64,000 bases of DNA from Collybiopsis luxurians FD-317 M1 (Eukaryota; Basidiomycota; Agaricomycetes; Agaricales; Omphalotaceae), in NCBI GenBank assembly GCA_000827265.1, contig KN834816.1:235414-299413 (forward strand), given 5' to 3'. Position 1 is the stretch's first letter. Each line of letters begins with the position of its first letter. Below, in pieces: positions 10,950-22,600 of this stretch. A model generated the notes under the pieces. That model did no database searches. It saw nothing but the letters and a program-made list of their open reading frames with translations, and had not been told where the DNA came from. The position numbers and the translations under genes were made by a program.

Positions 10950-11175
10950 AGGATTTCTTCATCTTTTGTCTTCCTGATCCCAGTTTCAGTTTGTACAATA
11001 TCACCTTCAGCTGGAATGGCAACTTCAAAGCCATTTGGTATGCCCATGATACCGAGTAACAGTTTTTCCTATAGTCCCGTCAACCTCTCGCCAAGCCTCG
11101 ATTTTCTTCTCTATCTCTTCTCCGTCAGTTCGACGACGACGATAGTCCGACTTCCCACTGTGACCATTTATGTGG
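10950..11175 (-). pseudogene. YggS/PLPBP-family gene fragment, tandem copy 2
   Basis: On the minus strand this fragment reads as a decayed version of the last 60-75 codons of the intact gene at 17671. LLGIMGIPNGFEVA matches LLLSMGMSSDFEAA, and GDIVQTETGI followed by RKTKDE matches GSDIVRVGTGIFGSRKTKDE. Similarity continues across the Ser-rich stretch around 11110-11170. There is no start codon or N-terminal half. It lies between two kinase-like copies. Confidence 0.7.
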
Positions 11176-11214
11176 CGCCGATCTGCTCAGTACAAACCAA
11201 GTACACGCAGAAAG

Positions 11215-12273
11215 TCAATCGTCGGGATCTATTCCATAAAAATACTGGCTTTGATAATCTGTGCACGAGGCAATGGTCTCCAACGCTGCTTTAAAATGTT
11301 CTCTGCCTATGTCTAGAACCCATACTCTGCTGAAATCGATAATATACCACTGATGTACCCGCTTATGGCGCCGACAAAACTGGGCTGTGGGCGGCGCACG
11401 TATGAGATTAGGCATGCGAAAATCATCGTGAGCAACGCCTGTAACGGCTAGGTCTTTGAGAACCTGTTTGACATCTTTTCTATAAGATTGTATGTCCTAC
11501 CACCTTTTTCAAGTAAGAGCACAGCAACAAGAGGGTCATCGAAATCCGGTTTCCAAGAATTCCACTTTGAGCGGTCTTTGGTAACGAACTCTTCAGGAAG
11601 CCACTTAAAAGACTCCAAAACCCGTTCGTCAACGTCACAGTCGTCCTCTAAGGAATCATCACGTTCAGGATGGTGCTCCCACTCGGCAATTGCCCAAGGT
11701 AAGTCCTCCAACGACCATGAGGGCAATGAATCCAAATCGCAATCGGCCAGTTTAGCAGTAAAAAATCCATAACAGCGGGGAATGACTGTCCCCACAGGTC
11801 CACGCTCATTGTGTCTATCCAAAAAGTTGTAGACCCAGGCTTCGCGAGCAAGGTTCCGACAGTGATTTAGTCTCGCGACTTTGACGACCAACTCGGATGG
11901 CATAGATGCAGGTAGATCTGGTAAGGGGCCAAGAACTCGTGCGGAAAAAGCTTTCCCACTTCTTCCTTCACCCAAGCATTCACCGAGTTCGAGTTGGAGA
12001 TGAGCGGCATTTCGTGGAATTTGAAACGAGAAGAAGCATTCGAACGGATGAAAATTATCATCACGGTCATCAAATCGGCGAGGAGCAAATGATTCGTCCC
12101 GAGATAGGTGAAGACTGAAAGGATATGTCTTTTCGTCCGCGTTCGTGGCGACTGTGAGAGTAGAGAAGAAAGAAAATGGTGACTGAAAAAATAGTGAGGA
12201 TTACAATTTGTAATGATGATCATCAACTCACTGTTTTAGAGTCTTCTCCTTCGAATTCCAATGTCCAACCCAT
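11215..12273 (-). pseudogene. Kinase-like gene, inverted third copy, frame-broken
   Basis: Inverted relative of the two tandem kinase-like genes. Exon 1 is 12273-12232 (MGWTLEFEGEDSKT). The 49-base intron 12183-12231 has strong sites (GTGAGT...TTTTTTCAG). The frame is then open through GEGRSGKAFSA, ELVVKVARLNHCRN, VPRCYGFFTAKLADC-like sequence and VAVLLLEKGG. Where copies 1 and 2 have their second 57-base intron, this copy has none. The frame then shifts by one base before DVKQVLKDLAVTG, HDDFRMPNLI, IIDFSRVW and the end at 11215. A normal protein would need a one-base correction, so it is called a pseudogene; a sequencing error remains possible. It is more diverged than the tandem pair. Confidence 0.6.
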
Positions 12274-12497
12274 GAAAATCCCAAGTCCAGTTATAGGAGA
12301 GAGTGTGGCGCAATGTGAAATATTGAAGAAGCACGTGGTGCGTGGGTGTTTCAGCTGCCGTATTTTGGCCGTATCCGACGGTTTCGCGACGGAAGCCATC
12401 TTGAAAGGTATAGCGCCGGGGTAGAAATTATTTCCTTGTTGCTAGATATGCTAGGAATTCTGATACTCAGGAGGTCCCTTAAACATAGATCAGTAAC

Positions 12498-12919
12498 CTA
12501 CCCCGGAGCATCGTTGTCAGTGAATGCTCGATCTTCCTCAATTCGCTGTAAAACATGCTCGATATGGGCAAGGTACCGGTGAGCGCTGGATTCAAACGGT
12601 CCAAAGAAGAACGGGAGGCTATCCTCAGGATCCAGATGAAAGTCGGGGCTTATCAGTAGAGGAACTGGTTCGGGCGTTGTCGGGACTGTCGGCCAATATA
12701 CTAGCAATATATTAGCGTTCAGGTCCCTCTTTGATTGCTGTGTAGACAGAACGAATTACATGGCAGGTCCTCAGATGCGTCGCCAGACCCAGCGAGGACG
12801 ACGCGCTCACTTTTTTTTGATATGCGATAACTCATTAATGGTGAGCGGAATATCTGTTCCATGAAGATACAGCGACGGGCGTCCTTTATCCATCGCTGCC
12901 ACAGAATTGGTGATGGCAT
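12498..12919 (-). pseudogene. Unidentified gene remnant
   Basis: Two minus-strand coding-like stretches. A short one around 12915-12815 contains SLYLHGTDIPLTINEL. A second, 12707-12498, contains SPDFHLDPEDSLPFFFGPF and AHRYLAHIEHVLQRIEEDRA. A GTGAGC...CTACACAG intron could lie between them, but the phases do not join cleanly. About 90 bases (12775-12860) recur in diverged form at 17105-17190, next to an ankyrin-like stretch, so this may be the remnant of one gene family. No function is proposed. Confidence 0.3.
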
Positions 12920-13063
12920 GAGATCTCAAAATGCACCGCATCCCGCCGAAAGCCATTCAGTGGGTCGTAGTTGTTACTCGAAATAGCAGGAGAATACCCC
13001 AATCCTAGCAGGCGCGTCAAACTTACATTTAACATAAATTAGAACCTCACACCATCTATTTTA

Positions 13064-13584
13064 AAATGGGCAATGCCTACACCTGCAAAGAGACGGATGC
13101 AACCTGTATGAAACAGGTGAAAGTTCAAAAAATTGTGTCAAGCAATGAATCACCTCCAAGCCGTCGACGCCCATGTCAAACAGGCGGAGGCGAGAAAGGA
13201 CATCAATGCAAGGTGCATCCAAAAATCAAGAGCTGCTCGCAAAAGAGGATCACTCTTTACCGAACAACCTGCGCCTCCGTCCGGGAGGAAACAGGGGTAC
13301 AGCTTATCATATCTGACCATCTCAAGATGGGTAACACCGACATCTGCAAATAAATGCAAGAGGAAACTGCGCGAAGCAGGGAAAGAGTTCAAAAAATTGT
13401 TTTAGCACAGGATGACCTCCAAGCCGTCAACACCAGATGGGCGGAGGCGAGGAAGAACATCCTGGCTAGTTTAGAGAGTCCAGGAAAGGACTCTACATGC
13501 GCCTTCCATGCCATCAGCAACAGAACTCGAGGATTCATGGCTTCCTACACGGCACCTATTCACCTTTGGGCTCCACCTACCTGA
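13064..13584 (+). other. Direct-repeat region with helical coding-like modules
   Basis: A stretch of about 135 bases at 13064-13200 is repeated at 13326-13462. In the best frames both copies read as a charged helix: VQKIV followed by LQAVDAHVKQAEARKDI in the first and LQAVNTRWAEARKNI in the second. Both are preceded by MGN...CK. The frames are interrupted between copies and no complete gene could be assembled. It may be a small repeat-containing gene with introns or a decayed one. Confidence 0.35.
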
Positions 13585-13798
13585 ATTCCGTTGGGGGGAA
13601 CGGAGGAGGGGTACAGGAGGGGTGCCTAAAGATGAAGCTGCTGTCGAAAAAATAGAGAAGTTAGCAAAATTAATGCGATGCGGTTCGAAGAATACACCAT
13701 AAGAAAATGCGAAGAGAAAATTTTTGGGGTATAGATATACTGGAGTCCATGAAAGTAGCATTACAGGTACAAGTCCGATAGGATCTAGGTTCTAGATA

Positions 13799-16339
13799 TC
13801 AAAGGAAAGAAGGTCCATTTGCCCTGAAGGCATCTCCAGCATTTGATGACAGCCAGTTAGCACAGACAGGGAACCACATGTTCAGATAGCTTGTGAGGGT
13901 TATTTGAGATTCAGCTTTCAAAGAGAGTGCTGTCGAAGTCATAACAATCATAGGAGGGACCGGTTTTGGTTGTGTAGTGTTACAAGAGGAGGCGGAAAGA
14001 TCGGGTGAGCCTGCGGATAATTGATAAGATGAATTCTGTAAAGTTGAGCAGGGCGGTTCAACGGTGATACTTCGGAGGTCTGATATGTCCATTTCAAGAA
14101 CATTCTCGCACTCATCGAAGGAATTGAGCACACTAGAAGAGACAGAATCAGGTGTTACAGGGCTAGCACTGATGGGTGAGGACAGGTCAGAATTCGAAGA
14201 TGAAAGGTTCGAAGCCGAATCAGAACAAATAACCACAGGAATAAGCACAGGCCTTTCGATTGTTGGGCGGGGAGGTAACGGAGGAGGGGAAGTGGCATGT
14301 TGAGGCTGAAGAGTTCGTTGAGGGTGGCGAGGTGGTGGAATGGGTGCACACCGAGGTAGTTTTGGAAGCGATTGGGTAAAGTATTTCTCGAACAAGGTTC
14401 CTTGGAGGTCTGATATATCAATTTCGGGAGTAATTTCGCGCTTATACAAAGAATCAACAACGGGAATGGCGATCACATCAGGTGTATCGAGAGTAACAAC
14501 AGTAGGTAAGGATAGCGCAGAGAAGTCTGAAGTCGAGTCCGAGTTGAGATCCCATCCAGGAATTACGGGAGGCCTTGGAATTGTCGGGCGAGGAGGTAAC
14601 AGAGGAGGGGAGACAGCTTGTTGAGGTGAACAAGGAGGCGGAATGGGTGCTCGTCGAGGAGGTACCGAGGGGCGTTGCTTGATAGAGATTCTTTGAAGAT
14701 CTAATATATCGATTTCAGCAATAGTTTTGGATGCAACCAGAGGGCCGACGGCGTGAACAAGGTCAAGATCAGTCGCGGCGTGGCTAGCACTGGTAGGTCG
14801 GGATGATTCAGAATTCGAAGATGAACGATCCGAACACGACTCAGAGTAAAGAGCTACAGGAATCGGGACAGGTCTTGGAATTATTGGGCGAGGAGGGAGT
14901 GGAGGGGGGACGGCTTTTTGAGAGGGAAGATCCCGCTGAGGATGGCGAGGAGGCGGAACAGGTACAGTCCTTGAAGGAGGAATGGGTGCGCGTTGAGGCG
15001 GTAATTGAAGCTGTTGCGGAAGACAAGCCGGGTTCAGAAGGTCTTGGAGGTCCAACATTTCAGGGATATCTTCGTATTTATCGAGAGAGTCGACAACTCG
15101 GACAGGTATCAAATCAGGTGTGACAAGGCTAACACTAGTAAGTGGGGAGGTTTTGGAGCTTGAGGATGAAGCACTTGAAATCGAATCGGAGTCAAGGGCC
15201 TGGACCGGAATTACCACGGACTTGGGGATTGTTTGACGAGGTGGTAACGGAGGAGGAGAGACGACTTGCGGCGTTGGGACAGTTCGTTTTGGGTGTCGAG
15301 GGGGCGGAACAGGTGCATGCCTCGGAAGCGGGATAGGTGTACGTCTTGGAGGAGGAATTGGTGCCCGTCTAGGTGGTAGTACTGGAGGCTCCTGCGGCGA
15401 TTTGAAGAACCTTTCGATTGCCTTGACGCGTTGCCGGATTTGCTGGATGTGAAGTCGTTTGAAGGGATTCGGTTCAAAAATATTGATCAATAGTTCAGCA
15501 ACTTCGTTTGAGATGTCGAGCACTTTGTACAAATAGTCGGGATGTTGAAGATAAACCTTGAAACCAAGATCGTCGATGGTCGCCGCATTCCAAGGGTTTC
15601 TTCGAGCAATAATGTTGACAAGTATTACGCCCAAAGCCCAGAGATCTTGACAATAAGGAATTGTTGTTGGACATGGGTTTCGAGGATCCACGGCCTCTGT
15701 AGGGCAATGTTTAGTACCATGAAACGTATTGAAGATGATTAGGTACTTACCAGGTGAGATATATGCTTCAGTCCCACATCCAAACGTATCTGACAATTCT
15801 TCATCAGTAGCTAAACCAAAGTCAGCAATTCTGGTAGATTTTCCATCGGAAGAGCAGAGAATATTTTCAGGTTTCAAGTCACGATGAAATACGTCGAGTT
15901 TATGACAATGCTCGAGGCCGTCAAGAATAGATAGAAAGAGCGATTTAACCTTCTCGTCACGGTCTTTCGCCGTATAGAATTTGTTGTTCATGATAACATC
16001 CTTCAGAGTTCCAGCCTCAGCCAAGTCCAGCAGTAAGAAGATTCGGGTATCGTCTCGAAACACATCATGCAGTCCAACAACATTCTCGTGTCCTGTAACG
16101 CGCTCATGTAACGTAATTTCACGTTCTAAAAGGATCTCGTTGATAGAATCTGGTTCTGGCTTTAACAATACCTTCACAGCGTAATGAAAGGGGCCTTCGG
16201 GACCAGCCTTGAGGTCTGTGGCCTTGAAAACAGCTCCAAACGACCCAGCGCCAAGAATTTCAGTGAGTTCATATCGTTCGGCCACTCGGTACCCAATAAG
16301 TCCTTCCATTTTACGCTTGTTGTTCAGATAAAACGACAT
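13799..16339 (-). CDS. Ser/Thr protein kinase with long repetitive proline-rich tail
   Basis: 828 residues in two exons (16339-15751 and 15696-13799). The 54-base intron 15697-15750 (GTAAGT...CTACAG) is in-frame and stopless; splicing restores the expected activation-segment end YISPEA. The kinase domain, about residues 10-310, has all catalytic landmarks: GAGSFGAVFKA, AVKVLL, HRDLKPEN and DFGLA. It most resembles fungal RAN1/KSP1-like kinases. The tail, about residues 330-780, holds four diverged copies of a module: PPRRAPIPPP, then PLPPRPTIPRP, an S/D-rich linker and EMDISDLQ. These repeats supply many PxxP SH3-ligand motifs, so the tail is probably a scaffold for SH3 proteins. An upstream in-frame TTG was rejected as start in favour of the ATG at 16339 (MSFYLNNKRKMEG). 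Confidence 0.88.
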   Translation of the reverse strand: MSFYLNNKRKMEGLIGYRVAERYELTEILGAGSFGAVFKATDLKAGPEGPFHYAVKVLLKPEPDSINEILLEREITLHERVTGHENVVGLHDVFRDDTRIFLLLDLAEAGTLKDVIMNNKFYTAKDRDEKVKSLFLSILDGLEHCHKLDVFHRDLKPENILCSSDGKSTRIADFGLATDEELSDTFGCGTEAYISPGKYLIIFNTFHGTKHCPTEAVDPRNPCPTTIPYCQDLWALGVILVNIIARRNPWNAATIDDLGFKVYLQHPDYLYKVLDISNEVAELLINIFEPNPFKRLHIQQIRQRVKAIERFFKSPQEPPVLPPRRAPIPPPRRTPIPLPRHAPVPPPRHPKRTVPTPQVVSPPPLPPRQTIPKSVVIPVQALDSDSISSASSSSSKTSPLTSVSLVTPDLIPVRVVDSLDKYEDIPEMLDLQDLLNPACLPQQLQLPPQRAPIPPSRTVPVPPPRHPQRDLPSQKAVPPPLPPRPIIPRPVPIPVALYSESCSDRSSSNSESSRPTSASHAATDLDLVHAVGPLVASKTIAEIDILDLQRISIKQRPSVPPRRAPIPPPCSPQQAVSPPLLPPRPTIPRPPVIPGWDLNSDSTSDFSALSLPTVVTLDTPDVIAIPVVDSLYKREITPEIDISDLQGTLFEKYFTQSLPKLPRCAPIPPPRHPQRTLQPQHATSPPPLPPRPTIERPVLIPVVICSDSASNLSSSNSDLSSPISASPVTPDSVSSSVLNSFDECENVLEMDISDLRSITVEPPCSTLQNSSYQLSAGSPDLSASSCNTTQPKPVPPMIVMTSTALSLKAESQITLTSYLNMWFPVCANWLSSNAGDAFRANGPSFL

Positions 16340-17100
16340 TTTTGTGGTCCTAGGGGGTTGACAACGACGAACACTCAAAATTCGGCAAATAATTCAATGA
16401 AACTTGGTAATTCGACGCTAACGCGAACAAAGACGCAGATAAAAGCAGAAAATCGAGTAAAAATCAAGGATATTCGGAGTTTCGCAAGATCTCTAACCAG
16501 TAGAGGTCGCGGTGGGCGGAAGAATTGTGTTTATCCTTAGAAATGTAAACGAGGGGAATTTATGTACGAATTCAAACTCCGCGACCATGTGATATGCCAG
16601 GCTGCCGGGCGCCTCGGCTTTTCCCGGCATATCACGGGAGTTGTAGGATGGCGGCTCCTGAGTTGCCAGTGGGTTGAGTTGTAATTGGTTGTAAGTGGTT
16701 CACGACACAAAGATGCTCATCCCTGACAGCCGTATTTTGCTGCTTGTGTCGTAAATGCGCATATATTCGATTCAAACTACGTTCGGATGGAAGAACTGAG
16801 AGCCTGGACGGACTACATCTCGACGCCGATGTCTTTCCTCTCTTGAAAGTCATATCCAACCGCCGGCCAACCTCACGGGCATGATTGTCTTGTTTTAAGT
16901 GTTATCAATTATCCTGGACTGATGGGGTTGAAAGAAGAGAGCGTTGAGTAAGAATAGGGGAACGCATGCATACTACAGCAAAAAGCTGATCGAGTGATTG
17001 CATCGTTAGAGGCGTTCAGGGTGTTCAGTTCTTTAAGGCTGCTGAGTCAATATTTGCTGACAGACTATATGAATTATGCTGTAGGTTTTTATCATGGCTG
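16340..17100. other. Intergenic stretch upstream of the kinase
   Basis: Upstream region of the kinase gene. It contains a 10-base perfect inverted repeat (16589-16598 and 16626-16635), reported separately. No gene was seen. Confidence 0.5.
16589..16635. repeat. Short inverted repeat
   Basis: GTGATATGCC at 16589-16598 pairs perfectly with GGCATATCAC at 16626-16635. TGCCGGG and CCCGGCA inside the arms can form a competing stem. The 27-base spacer is GC-rich. It could be a protein-binding palindrome or a transcript hairpin; no role can be assigned. Confidence 0.5.
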
Positions 17101-17290
17101 GCAACTCCAGCGAGGACGAAGCGCTCTGGTTTTTTTGTGCTGATATGCAATACAATTACGACTTTGTATTTTGAGCGGAATGTCCGTTGAAAAAAAAAGA
17201 TATACTACTTACCCCCTCAGTATTGACGGTTGCCCCAGTATCAATCAAATGATGCAGCGGAGAAGCTGTTTTCACAGTCATTAGATGTGT
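17100..17290 (-). pseudogene. Ankyrin-like gene remnant
   Basis: The minus strand reads SPLHHLIDTGATVNTEG around 17280-17225, matching the end of an ankyrin repeat with its outer-helix part deleted. A possible donor (GTAAGT) follows, then STDIPLKIQ. The latter section is similar at DNA level to 12775-12860. It is too short to be a gene. Confidence 0.35.
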
Positions 17291-17670
17291 CTCGGGGGCG
17301 ACGAAAATGCTGATGGTGTGATTCCATCAAGGTCTCTCTACCATCCGGGAGAACGGAGAGATATGCCATCGCTAAAGCTAGAGACGAACTGTGATTCGAG
17401 AAGAATACAGCGTAGAAATGAAATAGGGCGGTTGTGCAAGATTGTTCCGATGCGTAGTTTTCGAACTCATCCCATGTAATACGAGTATTATTACTATCGA
17501 TATAGTATTGTATTGTAAGTACCCTTGTCAATCACCACAAGGTCCAAAAGAAAAGAGAAGATATCGCATCTATATCGTCGCAAAGCAGTTGAGTGAGTAT
17601 ACACTCGAAAGACCGTTACACCGTCTAGAGTCTAAATTATGTCTAAACATCAAAATACTTTTTCCGAATC

Positions 17671-19590
<1,920 letters not shown>

Positions 19591-19596
19591 TATAAA
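19591..19596 (+). promoter_or_regulatory. TATA box of the WW/Gln-rich gene
   Basis: TATAAA followed by G, 69 bases upstream of the ATG at 19660. Confidence 0.5.
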
Positions 19597-19659
19597 GTTT
19601 TCACCCTGAGCATCCTTTTCATACCAACATTCACCCCCCACTGCTGCCTCAACATAGGT

Positions 19660-22600
19660 ATGCAAAGCGTCGCTCCGGTTAATCGAGTCAATCCAGATCG
19701 AAGAGGTCTACCCGCTGGATGGAAGGAGTGTTATAACGCGCAGTTAGTCGTTGCAATTTTTTTTTGATTCTTATTGAGTTCTCATTGGGACATTCGCAGA
19801 AAAGATACCTGGTTCGTTCGACTGTTCTCTTCAGATGAGATACCTCCCTGAAACTTCCTCTAGGTATTACGTTCAAACTGATATTAATCCGCCTCGCATT
19901 TCCTACTTTCATCCTTCTGGCGACTCTTACGTAGGTAACAACACCGCTGGACCCAGCTCGAGCTCCTCCAGCTCTTATATCCAGTCTTTCCCGTCGCAGC
20001 CTATGGATTTGAAGCTTGACCAAAAGCTGCACATTGTAGATGAATCAGGGTCAGTATCGTCGTCCTCGACGCCACTACACTCTGCAGGGCCATCTACGTC
20101 CGGAGGCTCAAACTCTTCTGCGCCACCCCCGATCTCCACGAACGTTGAACAGGAGGTCGTGCACTTACCATCTCAAGCGACGTCAGCGCCAGATAGTGCC
20201 GATGTAACTTCACCGGCACCTCCAGAATATTCATTATATTCTGAATCACCAATCGAACCTCCGGCTACTAATGGCCCTGGGTCTGATCGACCAACAGGCA
20301 ATAACAATACGACGTCAGGTACTAATGGTTTGCCTCCGGGATATTCGAATTCCGTGCCAGCTACTACAGGACCATCACCATCATCAACACCACAACCGCC
20401 ACCTCAGATCGCGCAGCCGCCGGTCGTGTCTGTTTCGCCTGCTCTGACATCGGTATCTGGGGCGAATCAACGACCTCAGACCATCACTAGTCAAGCTTTG
20501 AATGCTGCTAGTTTACCATCAGGACCTCGTCCAAGTCTTGCTAATGTCCAAGTGGTTCAGCAAGCTTCGAGTCCGTCTCCCAGCAGTCCGATCACTACTA
20601 CCTCTCCTTCAGGGCCTCGACCGCGTCCTGCTGCCGTGGTCCAGCAGACTTCAATTACTACTTCCGCTGCGGGACCTCGTCCAAACACCACATCTCCTGT
20701 AAATCGCCCACCCTCGCAGATATCTGTCCATGTACCACCTTCGCCAGCCCATGGTCCTGCCCCCGCATCGGGTGAAGGGATGACCCTTGCGCAAAGGTTG
20801 TTCGCAAGTGCTAAGACGGGCTCGGGAGGGCCCACTATCCATCTTCCAACAGATACCCAAATCCATATGCCTCCAACAATCTCTGCAAGTGCGGTTTCCG
20901 CCCAAGCTTATAATCTGAACTCCACACGGACAAGCTCATTATACGGTACAGGAATGATGCAGAATATCCAGCAGCAGCAGCAGCAGCATCAAGGTCTACC
21001 CGGACGGCCTACTGGGGGAAGACCTTCCTCATCTATCTCTTTTGCAGGCGCAAACCAAACTGGGGGATTACAACGTCCTGCGCAGCAGCTCCAGAGTACG
21101 TTAGTTCGCCCCCAGAGTCAAGTTGTTGGACATCATATCCCAAACTCTACTCCTGCCACGGGTACGAACACGGTTGTCCGGCCCAGACCCACGACTTTGC
21201 CCAACGTTACACTTGTGGCACGTCCGCCGAGCCAGGGAGGTGAGATATGTTTTACACGAGGCTTTTCCGTGTCTACGTTTCGGAACGCTAACCGATGTTA
21301 ATCTACTTTGTATGACAGTAGGTACAGGCATGCCGGGTTCGACAGGGTCCATGGATCAACTTCCTGTCAGTTCTCCACAGCCTTTACCTGGGACAAATCC
21401 GAATGCCGCAATACAAGGACAGATCGGGGTATCTGGTGTTCATTCACCTCCGCCTCCTACGCCAAGTTCTGCTGGAAGCTTTGGTCATGGAGTTTCTCCG
21501 TCCACAAACGCTTCTATCTCCAATCCGTCGCAACCCTACGCACAGGCGCAAGCTCCTCTTCAACATGCGAGTATGAATCCACTCCCCCCGATTCCTCAGC
21601 AGCAGCAGCAGAACCTAGTGACAGTTGCGTCTCCGCCCCCAAATGTCCTTCCAGTTCAAGGTGGATTTGGGAATATAGCACCTGGTCCGCAATCGCCTCC
21701 TTTGCCTGCACGACCTCCACAGCATCCTCAGTATACTGGTCCAGCTGGTTACACCCCTCCATCGGTTTCTGTCCCTACTTTGCCTCAGCGCCCACCTCTG
21801 CACCCTGGAACTAGTCTACCGATCCTGCCATCTCAGCTTCCGCAATCTCAGCTTCTACAATCTTCTCCGTCCAATACACTATCTGCAACCACCTCCCAGC
21901 TAGGCTCATCTCTGTCATCGTCTTTACACTCACTATCTGCCCATGCAAGCCCAGCGCTTATGAAATATGGCAAAGTGGCAGGCCGCATTGCTGGGAAAGC
22001 CGCTCTCCGCTACGGAACCAAATACGCAATCAACAGTATCTTTGGATCGAACGCCTCTTCTTCTTCCAACGACCCCCCTCTCTTTGATCAAGACACGCTG
22101 AGCGATCTCAACTCGAGTCTTTCGAATCTCGATGTGAGCGATATGGGCCTTGACCCTTTGCAGTTCCAAGATGCGTTTGCGGGTAATCCGGGGGTGGATT
22201 ATTCTGGACTTATCAATTCGATTGGACAGCAGCAGCAGACGAATCCGAATCCGGGGGTGAATTATGGTGCTATTATTCATGCACTGACGAAGATCCAGCA
22301 TGCGGCGGCGGCTTCGCATGGACATGGGCAAGGGCACGGTCATGCGAATGCGAATGCTCATCATGCAGCGGGTGTAGCGCCTAACGCTCAAGTCCAACAA
22401 GTGATGAATGCTCAGAACCAACAGCTTGCGAATGCCAACGCCCAGATCCAGTATTTGCAAGCTCAGGTACAGGCGATGAATTTACAGAACCAGCAGCAGC
22501 AGCAACAGCAAATGGGTCAGATGGTCGCGCAGATGCAAAATGCTGTCCCTCAGGTGCAGAATCAGAATTTGAACCAGATGGGTAATGTTGGTGGTATGAG

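Larger units (their letters stand above)
9176..11196 (+). repeat. Tandem duplication, unit 2 (about 2 kb)
   Basis: Second unit of the duplication. It begins with a copy of the last codons and 3' flank of the Ser/Pro-rich gene, now without a gene body and with its stop context changed (CTGGAGGTAAG). It contains the second kinase-like gene and a YggS-family fragment, and ends at CAGTACAAACCA near 11196. Beyond it the sequence becomes the 3' end of the inverted third kinase-like copy. Confidence 0.85.

Noticed and set aside
13948..15740. Several plus-strand frames opposite the kinase tail
   Set aside because: Produced by the repetitive proline-rich coding sequence; the minus-strand kinase frame is uninterrupted and has clear motifs.
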